Below are positions 56,001 to 64,000 of a stretch of DNA of 64,000 bases, one piece after another. The position numbers and the translations under genes were made by a program. Below the pieces are notes generated by a model. It did not search any database. It was not told where the DNA came from and was given only the letters and a program-made list of their open reading frames with translations. Origin of the DNA: Brachionus manjavacas (lineage: Eukaryota > Rotifera > Eurotatoria > Ploima > Brachionidae). The stretch covers positions 744,001 through 808,000 of the forward strand of contig JAHQIY010000001.1 of NCBI GenBank assembly GCA_019054805.1. Direction: 5' to 3'. Within the stretch, counting starts at the first letter, position 1; each line of letters begins with the position of its first letter.

Positions 56001-59000
56001 TTATCTCAACGCCCGACGTTTTTTTTTCAAATTAAAGTTCAAATTAAAGCAATTTAAGTTTTCTTAAAAATTTTAATTTCAAAAAAAAATGTGCTGCTAT
56101 GGTCTATTTCACTAAAAAGCTTAATTTCAAATATGAAGATGTTTGCAATATTCATTCAAAATTATTTTTACCTTTGAAACCGAAAAAAACAATTTAAATA
56201 TCGTACTTTTTCAATGTCTTTTCAACATTAGATACATTTCCTAATTCAAACTCAAAAAATAGAAACATTAGGACGAGTAAATTTTTAATAGAATGAATCT
56301 TAAGCAATTTATTAATTTATTCTTACTTTTAATTAATAATTATGTCACCAAAAATTGTTTAGTATGGCTAAAATTAATAAAGAAATAAAAAATTTACTTT
56401 GAAAGACTTCAAAAACTGCAGAGGGGTTTAAAAGTCACAAGTCTCAAGTCAAGTCCAAGTCCGAACTTTTTTTTTCAAAAATCCGATTCTTTAATTTAAA
56501 AAAAAAAGTCCAAAAACTTTTCAATTTTGATGACTCGAAGCCCCGAGATCCCAAAGTCAATTTTTTCTCCAGTTCTACAAATTGATCAAATAAATTTTCC
56601 TGTTTTTCCATTTATGTAGAGTTATTATTCTAGGAACGGAAGATCACCAAAATTTGCGCCTAATTCTCAACTTCTGTCAAAGCATTTTTTCCAGTCATTT
56701 TTTAATTTTTTTGCATTCAATGAATGTGAATACTTTTTAACTACAATTGCAAGAAAATTCTGATATATGGCAAATCTTTATTCTTAGACAACCTTTTAGT
56801 ATACAAATTTAATGAAAAAAAAAATTCCGCCCTTGGACTTTAATTTGGGACTTCTAAACAACTCTGAAACTTTTTCAACTTTAACAAAAATTATTTCCAG
56901 GTTAATATGTGTGTGAAGATACCATTATTTAAATACATTTAAGAAAATATAAATTTGAATTTCTATCTTCGTTCAGAATGAATTAGATATCTTTTCTACG
57001 CAACTATTGATAAAAAATATTTTCCCTCATTTTCTAGATTACTGAAATCATTCTGCAAAAACTATGCAATTTAGATTTTTTTGCTTGTGATTGTGAGCAA
57101 AAATTGCAGAGTTTTTGCAGAATTTTTGCATAGACCAAATTGAAGAAAGTATCCGTCGATGGTGGCCAGCTGAATTTACTCCTAAATCGCTTGGTTGTCC
57201 AAGAACTTTTCATTTAGGGGCACAGGAAGAACTAGGAAGAAGGCTTTCTGGCCATGTCACGACCAAATGTCAGCAGCGAGCTAACTTCGTCACCAACAGA
57301 GTCATCAACGAGTGGAACGCCTTCTTTCTATATTTAAATTTGTAACTATATGGTTTAATTTTTTGTGTTTGAATTAGAAAATGTATCCAATGTTGAACTA
57401 ACATTGAAAAAGTGCGATGTTACAAATAGTTTTTTCAGTCTCAAATAAAAAAATAATCTTTAGTTAATATTGCAAGCATTTTCATAATTGAAACTAAACT
57501 CGTTAGTGAAATAAAAAGAGTTTAATTTTCATTTGGAAATTTGAAAAAAAATATTGAAAATTCTTTTTTAACTTGTAAACAATTCATTTTTTTTTCCCGA
57601 GGAAATGCTCCTTCAGAACTAAAAAAAAGTTAAATAACATAAAAAAAAAAATAAAAAAAAAAAAAATAGATAAACCGAAAATACCACTAGATAGATCTTG
57701 AAATTTTCTTGCCTTTGGCTTTTACAGATCAAAAAAAGGTCAAAGATTCGAAAAGTTATGCACATGGGAAACTTGCAAGTGATTACCAGTCACTTAGTTT
57801 TCAAGTCACTGCAGAATGGTCAATTTTTTAGCTACGATAATGATTAATAGCTCAAATTCAAGAGCGCAAAAAGTTCTACATGATACAATTTACAGGAGTC
57901 AAAAAAGTTAAAAGGACATTTGATTAAAGTTTATATTTAATCGTTGAAAAACTGGATCTAGTCGGTTAGGTGAACCAAATTCAATTAACATCCGAAAAAT
58001 TCTTGTTCTCAGGTTTTGTGAACTAGTGATTCACTCAATTTTCTGTTATGAATAGAATTAGATGAACAATTTTTAGATTATAATTTGATTTAAAAATTAG
58101 TAAATTTTTTTTTTTTTTTTTTGAAGGAGCTTTCGAAATAGCATTTGCTCTGACCTGGTTAACTTGATATTACCCTTTCAACAATCTCAAATACCCAAAT
58201 GCGCTCTCTTCTTAAATCTTTGCCTTTCAGCATAAAATAATAAAAATTAAAGAAAATTAAAATTAATTTTTCACCCTTCAATTGTTTGACTTTGGGGAAC
58301 AAAGATCTATCTATTTCGCAAAATTTCCCTTCCGTCCAACTCTAAATTTTCTATGTAATTATTTATTCTTTATTATTTTTTATCATTACATCAGCTTTTT
58401 AAAATTAGGTGAAAAATTTTTTGATTAGGTGAACTAATAGTTAATAAAACCTGAGAACAAGAATTGTTCCAGTAACAGGAAACCATAGTTTACCTAAGCG
58501 AATAGACCCGAAAAACTTTGTTTTCTTCTTTTAAAATTTTGACTTTAGTGATCATTTACTTTCGTTTGTTGATAGTTTTTTCAACTAAAAATATCATCTC
58601 TAAGAATCATCTTATAACAAATCCAAAGTCAAAATTTATAAAAAAAAAACAAAGTTTTTCATGTTTGCAAAATTATTTTTTTTTTTAAATTGAAAAATAT
58701 ATTTGAAACATCGCACTTTTTCAAAGTTATTTCAACATTGGATACATATTGTAATTCAAACACAAAAAAATAAACCATATTTTCTGTAAATTATTTTCTA
58801 TTTATCTTTTTCTTTACCTGTAATGTTCTTTATAATCTAATGTAATATCTGTAATGTCTCTATAAATTCTTTTTCTTAATCAATTGTACCTATATATGTA
58901 ATTACCCATCTCTTCTTAGATTTTTATACTATTGTACCATTATTTAATTTATTTATTTCTTATTAATGAAAATTTATTTGTATTACTTTAAATCTACTTT

Positions 59001-62000
59001 ATAATCTCTCGTATTCTTCTTGCACCTCAGTTTCGTCTCCGTAACTTTCATTATAGTTCTTTAATTTATCTCTCGATTTTTGCGCGATTAGCTACCACAG
59101 ATGGCTTCCGAGTAAGCCATCTCCGTAAGCTCGCTTACTGTAGCTTTTATTATTATTATTATTATGAAATGAAAAAGTTTTAAAATCAAATTTGAATTTT
59201 TTTCACATATTACTCAAACCCCTATTTTTGTCGTATTTTTTATTCTTACTTATAATTTTTTTTACATCGCCTTAAAGGCGTTCATTGAGAAATATAAAAA
59301 TAATAATAATAAATTTAGGTGACATTAACTTTGATCCATTTTGCATTTGAATGATAAAAAATTTTAATTTTTTTGGAACAAAATACCCATTGCCAGTGGA
59401 AAACGACAAAAAATTGTTCTCAAAAGATTTTTGAAAAGCAGGAGATATTTTGAGAATTTTTCAGCAATAAATACGCAGCCAAAAATGCACTCAAAAAATA
59501 AAAAAAAACAAACAATTGCTAGCTTTGGGTTAACGTAAATGTTAAGCTCAGTCTCACTACGGGATCTGTCACGCGATGGAATGCTTACTTTGAGCTGATT
59601 GACGGGAAGAATTTGTTGGCTGATGTTTTTGATGGCCAGGTCGCGCACAGGCGATTCGGACCTACCGTAATATTCCAGGTCGGACTTGGGCAGAACGTTC
59701 ATTGAGCCAACAAGTGAATTAAACGAATTTATTTTCCTGGGCGCACAAACGAACTGCTCTGACTTGGTCCGACACTCATCTCGCCGACACATCACATACA
59801 AGCACTTGGAACACGCGTAGACATTTAAAAGTGTCCGTTTTTTGCAAGAGTCACATGAGCGCAGAGTAAGTGTCTTTTTTTCGAAGCTGTGTCGAATTTC
59901 GTCACTCAATTCGGCAATACCGATGCTGTCCGCTTTTATTTTGATCACCTCAATTGACCAATCCAGTTTTAAACTAAACAAAAAAACAACTGAAAATTTT
60001 TATTTTTAAAAGTAAAAAATTTTGAATTTTGAAAAAAAAAAATTTTTGTCTCTGGGAAGAAAATGTGGGCTCAAAATGTAAATAAAATTTTTTTAAATGA
60101 TGATAAAAAAAATGGAATGGAGATACATCTATTAAAATAATGTGAACACACTGTTGGAATACAAGGCGTCATGGGAGGTTAAGAAGGAAGAAAAGACGGG
60201 ATAAGAAGGAATGATGCAGTTGAAAAACGCTAATTCTTATTATTAGTATTTTCTTTTTAGAATTCAATGTAATGATTTTATTTATTTTGCAATCACCCGT
60301 TATCAAAAGAAAAGAAATTATTCAGAATTATTCTAAATCTGAAAAATGATGCTGCTTCAAACATTATTCAACATTAAACTTTAAATAAACTTAAGCTCTC
60401 TATAAAACAGATAAATGAATGCATAAAAAGGTTTATATCTAACTGAGCAGTGTAAATGCTATTATTATTATTATTATTATTTATTAGTTTAAAGCCCCAT
60501 TGGCAAAATTACAAAAAATTACATTAAATTCGAGTTAAATTTAAAAAAAGAAAGAAAAGTGTACTAGTGTTACTAAGTAAAAAAGTTTTCTCTCAAAAGA
60601 TCATTTAAAATTTTATAAAAATAAAAGTAATCCAATTTTAGTTCCATATTGATTTTTATTTGCGAGCACACAAACTTAACCGAGTCAACCAAGCCACGAT
60701 TTTTATCTAAAAATATATGATCAATTATGACTATTGTATTATATTCAATCGGATCAAAGTGTATCTTTTTATCTAGGTTCTTGAGCTGTTTGCAATATGA
60801 GGTATTTTTTTGTTCAAAAGTCGAGTTATCCGAATGTAAAAATAGGAGTCCCAACAGATCTTACTGTTTTTAAGCTGTTTCATAAAAAATATCTTGTATT
60901 TCATATAAATTTGTTCTACCATTTCAAGACGTAGAGCCTCTAACATCGGTCTGAACCTGGCATATTTCTTTATGTCAAACATTCTCTTAATTAGTAAATT
61001 TTGCCTGATATCAAGTTCACCAAGTTTAGTTTCACCTACGAATACCAGGTCTAAGTGGTATCGAAAAATCGATTGACAAAATTGCTTGTATAGTAAACCA
61101 ACTAATCCCGGTGGTGCAGATTTTATCAAATGCTATCTTGTTTTGTCTACTTACTTTTTTGATCATTTCAATTTAACTATTTAGAACACTTTGAATATTT
61201 GGCTTTGGATTACTTTTTTCAGTTAAATTCGAGAGAGCAAAGTTAAGAGCAATCGAGCTGATTGCAGAATGACAATAAAGTTAAGTTTGGTATTTAGATG
61301 CTTTAAAAATATATTTTTTATATTTTGAAAAAAATAATTTTTTACTTAAAATTTCAATTCATTTCAATTTTTATTTTAGATTCAAATAAAAAAAGAATTT
61401 TAAGTTAACATTGCTAGAGCATTTTCATATTCGAAATTAAACTTTTAAGTAAATTAGAAAGAGTTATTTTTATTTGAAAAATTAAGCTTTTAAAAAATCA
61501 TTTGATCTGAATATGGAATAAAGCGACATCTTCGTCGATATTACTGGAAAGTTGATTTACTAAGCCATGTGCGTTTAAGTTAAGAAAAAGAATAAATATT
61601 TGCTCCAATGCGTCTAACGAGGAGTTCGAATAGACAGGCTCAAGAGTACTAATGTAGAAAAAACAATATTTAAATTTAAAAATAATCATTAAATTCAATT
61701 ATGACATTAATTTTTACTTTTTAAAGGGTAAGAATTTGCCTGAACGGTTTTTAAATTATTAAAATTGGTTATCTACGAAAGAATTTCAATATTTCCTTAT
61801 AAAAATCGACTCCTAAAATGGGATTATCAAAGCATCCATCATTTTGGAGACCTATCACTGTGAAAACCTTTTAAGCAACCATTGGTGAGACACTTATTTT
61901 GCGCTAGACGATTTTTTTTAATGGCATACATAGAAATTTGGATAGAAAAAAAAGCATTCATGTAAACATTGTTATTTTTTAGCAAACTAATCGAAATCAT

Positions 62001-64000
62001 TATCGCAAAGGAGGATTTCGATTAAATCCATTAGTCTTGATGCTAGTAAAGCATTTGATAAACTATTAATTGTGAAGAATATTATATAGATATTATGAAA
62101 TTTCTAAAGTGATCATCTAAGTTGGTGAAAAAAAATGTGCTCCGTTTCTACTGAAGGGGTTATCAAGCAGGAATATTGTCTTCAAATTTATTTAATTTTT
62201 TCATCATTGTACTGATTTGAAAGTTGGTGCAAAGATTGGTGAAATTTTGGCATTTGAACGGGTGTGCAGTCGGAAGGAAAAGTCCTAAAGCTTAGCTCTA
62301 AATTGTGCTTGAAAAAACACAAAAAGTGGTGGACGCCGGAAGGCGGGCCTTGGTTCTGGCTAAAAAAAGTAAACCGTAAATTTTTTTTGTTCTTTTTTGT
62401 TAGAAAGATCTGTGCAGCAAAAACTAAAACTCTTACGGCTAAGGTCTCATTTTTTCGTGATAGAGCATAAAATTTTGTCTTAGAAAAAACACTTGAACGG
62501 TGTTTATTTTATTATTCCTTCGTGCTTTAAGTGGTGGTCCGTGTTTTAGCAATAACCTTTGATATATGCCAAAATATTTTATATAATGAAAAGATTTATT
62601 GGACCCAACTCGACAATTTAATTAAAAGGATAAGTTATTCTTTTCTAAACAAATTTTCAACAAGCAATTATACAAAATGTAATTGATCTCTAAGGAAAAA
62701 CTAGATGATATTTGATGGAAAAGACACTTCTTTCATTTATCAGTTGTCAAAGATGGAAGATTTGAATACTTAGTTGGTCGCCTAATATGTGATCAGTCAA
62801 ATTTTTAAATAAAATTTTTAAAATTTGTTTAATACTTGATTTCAAAAAAAATAAACTAAAAGTACTATTTATGATGTGTTGCTTTTGACCTCGATCATTT
62901 TTCATGTACATTTATATAATCACCATATTAAGACCCTTTTAAGGAACCAACTTTGGATTCAATGTCTTCTTTCTTTTCTTCATCTCCATTTGTACTGCCT
63001 CAATTGAATTGAATCATTATTGACTTGAGACATTGAATCTATATTTGGTTCCTTGAATCATGTGATACTAATTTTTTATTTATTTTATGATATAAAAGCT
63101 TAATAGATTTTTTGACCAAGTATTTGACCAAAAAATATGATAATTTTTTCAATGTTAATTTTTCTATGTAATAAATTTCGGACAAAAAATAATAATTTTT
63201 CAATGTAAATTTTCTATGTTATTTTTTTCTATGTAATGATATAGAGCCGAATATGGTGATCTTGTAAATGTTCATGGCAATGAAATGAAACTTTAAATGA
63301 TGAATCATCAGAAAAGTTAAGTGGACTCAAGGTTGTACAAGACTTGTCCAATTTTGATGAAAGCGACGAAGAAAGTTCTGCACTGACCGTCACAGCCAAA
63401 GAGAGTGAAATTTCAGCTAATGCAACAGATTTTGATGATGATGAAGAAGATGTTATTGAAGCCATTGATATAAATCTAACAAAAAATAAGTAAGAGAAGT
63501 ATCCAAAATTTGCATCAGAAGTTCCAACTGCTTCTGAAGAAACACAATTTGCAGTCAAAAGGGCCCAGAGCAGATATACAGACCCGATAGCTTGTCCAAA
63601 GTGCGATAAATTAACCAAAATGAGCGTGGTGTAAAGCAACACATCAGACATTCATTTTTTTTTAAATCAAGAATTTAAAAATTTTTCTCAGTCACATACA
63701 TAATAAGACACTAAAATTTGTCCATGGGACTTAAACTTTAATCAAATAAATAAGAAAAGAAAGAGATAAGAACGAGTTGAAAAAATGTCCAAAATTGTTC
63801 CGATCCAAGTAAGAATACTTTCCAAAGAAACGAAGAGGCGACATAAATTTTGTCTTCGAAAAAAAAATCAAAACACTCAAAGCTTCAAACTTACTTGGTG
63901 TCTTTGATGTAGGCGATGCATTTTTTTATTTCCATGTTGCGATTTTTAAGTTTGCTCGAGACAACATCGCGCAATGCCACAGACTTTTTTTCCACAACAG
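52848..64000 (-). CDS. RAF: RAF-family serine/threonine kinase (5' end outside the window)
   Basis: Five exons mapped with GT-AG boundaries and consistent phases: 64000-63895 (Ras-binding domain, truncated by the window edge), 59973-59535 (end of RBD, cysteine-rich C1 domain, serine-rich hinge), 54320-54299 (22-bp microexon), 54247-53142 (kinase domain) and 53084-52848 (C-terminal tail). Domain order and junction residues match RAF1/BRAF: ALRDVVSSKLKN in the RBD, LDW at the next exon start, RRDSFNSWEIP before the kinase, and QRAKSVPN at the tail, corresponding to the C-terminal 14-3-3 site. RAF links RAS-GTP to MEK/ERK in the cytosol and at the membrane. The 3.9- and 5.2-kb introns hold LINE relics and MITEs. 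Departures from the family are listed in the exon entries. Confidence 0.95.
53142..54247 (-). CDS. RAF: RAF kinase-domain exon
   Basis: The acceptor is CTTTTCCCAG. It contains the N-region RRDSFNSWEIP, P-loop GSGSFG, VAVKFL lysine, HRDLKSNN, DFGLATVKSTWS and APEV. Two oddities: about 22 extra residues (rich in N, S, E) lie between NIFL of the catalytic loop and VKIGDFG, where RAF1/BRAF have only a few; and the usually invariant Gly of subdomain IX is Ser (SDVYSYSVVLYEL). The catalytic residues K, D, N and DFG are all present, so activity is expected. Confidence 0.95.
54299..54320 (-). CDS. RAF: RAF 22-bp microexon
   Basis: Bounded by TTTTAAAATCAG upstream and GTAAGC downstream. It encodes DSNRPVP plus one base; the phases (0 in, 1 out) join exactly the neighbouring exons 59535 and 54247. 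It is separated from the kinase exon by a 51-bp intron. Confidence 0.75.
54766..55205. mobile_element. 440-bp TTAA-flanked MITE (piggyBac-like)
   Basis: CCGGGTATAT at the left and ATATACCCGG at the right are each bordered by TTAA (54762-54765, 55206-55209). A TTAA target and CC-starting ends fit piggyBac; Kolobok also uses TTAA. Inside, 54867-55025 is an open stretch of about 52 codons ending KHWFSDLIKRS, of unknown origin. It lies in the large RAF intron. Confidence 0.55.
55535..56260. mobile_element. ~725-bp MITE with long inverted arms (GTTTGAAT..AAATGTATC family)
   Basis: The left arm 55535-55680 and the inverted right arm 56090-56260 share GTTTGAATTA, AATGTATCT, a GCGATGTTTC/ACGATATTT block and TTTTTAGTGAAATAGA. 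The exact ends and target duplication were not resolved. It lies in the RAF intron. Confidence 0.65.
57115..57345 (+). pseudogene. LINE RT C-terminal fragment
   Basis: Open for about 75 codons with FHLGAQEELGRRLSGHV and QRANFVTNRVINEWNAF, the usual C-terminal signature R..F..NRV.N.WN.L. The GC content is far above the surroundings. Truncated at both ends within the RAF intron. Confidence 0.6.
57350..58790. mobile_element. composite repeat, copy B, with nested inverted repeats
   Basis: The outer arms ATATGGTTTAATTTTTT (57350) and the inverted copy ending AAACCATAT (58790) belong to the GTTTGAAT..AAATGTATC family. Inside are a minus-strand LINE tail (57595-57690), the 57695-57885 dispersed repeat, and an inner inverted pair (57970-58045 versus 58430-58520) sharing ATTCTTGTTCTCAGGTTTT. 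The 58115-58660 part is the uninterrupted counterpart of copy A (1985-3385). The empty MITE target GAACTAAT is at 58431-58438. Confidence 0.65.
58800..59165 (+). mobile_element. LINE/SINE 3' region with two hairpins and (ATT)n tail
   Basis: T-rich 3' UTR-like sequence ends with GATGGCTTCCGAGTAAGCCATC (59100-59121) and GTAAGCTCGCTTAC (59125-59138), then TGTAGC and (TTA)n. No coding part. Confidence 0.6.
59221..59315 (+). mobile_element. LINE 3'-end copy (CGCCTTAAAGGCG hairpin)
   Basis: TTTACATCGCCTTAAAGGCG (hairpin 59268-59280), TTCATTGAGAAATATAAA, then AATAATAATAATAAA; it matches 21235-21290. Confidence 0.6.
59535..59973 (-). CDS. RAF: RAF cysteine-rich (C1) and hinge exon
   Basis: It starts after TTTTTTTGTTTAG, completing LKLDW of the RBD. 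C1 ligands in order are RHSFEKKT (His), CDSC, C-SKC, C, C and a final C at EQFVC. The second-half ligand that is His in RAF1/BRAF (KFH) aligns with Cys here (YVMC), and two spacings are one residue off, so the zinc site is atypical. The hinge contains RDRSRSETELN, aligning with the RDRSSSAPN 14-3-3 region of BRAF (S365) but without its proline. The donor is TTTAC before GTTAAC. Confidence 0.85.
60455..61129 (-). pseudogene. LINE RT C-terminal part with 3' end, minus strand
   Basis: 61129-60773 (118 aa) reads LVGLLYKQFCQSIFRYHLDLVF, IRQNLLIKRMF..KYARFRPMLEALRLE; 60854-60573 continues in another frame to the C terminus. The 3' end has GCCAATGGGGC (60493-60503) and an AAT-type tail (plus-strand ATT at 60460-60485). 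It lies in the RAF 3.9-kb intron, in the same orientation as RAF. Confidence 0.65.
62020..62095 (+). pseudogene. RT motif-A relic
   Basis: One frame reads ISLDASKAFDKLLI, the motif-A region of a non-LTR RT. Nothing else of that element was recognised. Confidence 0.45.
62292..62558 (+). repeat. ~270-bp dispersed repeat, copy 2
   Basis: The second copy of the 32473-32752 repeat; a 9-bp gap near AAAAAGTGGTGG distinguishes it. The 68-codon frame here is not kept in copy 1. Confidence 0.75.
63280..63660 (+). pseudogene. LINE N-terminal remnant with C2H2-type finger
   Basis: The plus strand is coding-like, not the minus frame: an acidic Ser-rich stretch (NFDESDEESSALTVTAK, DDDEEDVIEAID) leads to RYTDPIACPKCDKL, and after a 1-2 base indel NERGVKQHIRHSF. 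CPxC..L...RGxxxH gives the C2H2 finger found at the N terminus of some site-specific LINE proteins (R2/NeSL type). Stops at 63489 and 63634 show decay. Confidence 0.45.
63895..64000 (-). CDS. RAF: RAF Ras-binding-domain exon (partial)
   Basis: It enters from the right edge. It reads VVEKKSVALRDVVSSKLKN..., matching the SLRDCLMKALKxR part of the RAF RBD, and ends GACACCAA before GTAAGT. Confidence 0.85.

Noticed and set aside
63229-63651. 140-codon minus-strand frame with a signal-like start
   Set aside because: The plus strand shows zinc-finger and acidic coding sequence; Ser-rich minus frame is its complement.
1-64000. Bacterial contamination or an endosymbiont segment
   Set aside because: Spliced animal genes and eukaryotic retroelements occur throughout; no operon-like gene runs or ribosome-binding sites were seen.

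Overview
The window is nuclear DNA from a small, very AT-rich animal genome. Three genes point to an animal: a RAF-family kinase (Ras-binding, cysteine-rich and kinase segments), a TASK-type two-pore potassium channel and PRRC1. Introns are present, some only about 50 bp long. The A+T bias and the LINE/MULE/gypsy/pogo load would suit a monogonont rotifer or a similar small lophotrochozoan, but the species cannot be fixed from this sequence.

Host genes, left to right: PRRC1 (minus strand, 5707-7192, three exons with 48- and 55-bp introns); a secreted, possibly cystatin-like protein (minus, 11535-11948); a TASK-type K2P channel in one coding exon (minus, 17180-18325); a tentative two-exon beta-thymosin-like small gene (plus, 34583-37406); and RAF (minus, 52848 to beyond the right edge). 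Five RAF exons are mapped, including a 22-bp microexon, and introns of 5.2 and 3.9 kb are packed with transposons. No tRNA, rRNA or CRISPR was seen.

Most of the rest is mobile DNA. There is one complete Ty3/gypsy element (41929-47029) with matching 387-bp LTRs and a 5-bp target duplication; it sits inside an older LINE, and a single UAG interrupts its gag-pol frame inside the protease. There are at least ten LINE copies from several families, nearly all 5'-truncated and broken. Many of their 3' ends share one plan: a short GC-rich hairpin followed by an A/T microsatellite. DNA transposons include a MULE derivative with a SWIM zinc finger, a pogo/Tigger element, a Tc1/mariner relic, a TTAA-flanked piggyBac-like MITE, and several foldback or MITE families.

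The least expected structure is a set of three sequence-unrelated MITEs (2469-3169, 9680-10055, 51430-52003). All carry GG-starting termini and perfect 8-bp target duplications, which suggests one shared class of transposase. One has an unoccupied homologous site at 58431. Another carries a nested 280-bp foldback with its own 8-bp duplication. A 168-bp near-perfect palindrome (14907-15260) lies inside a 2.8-kb element whose right terminal repeat was itself split by the pogo insertion. Nested insertions give a relative order of events in several places. Between 18.4 and 34.5 kb no convincing host gene is visible.
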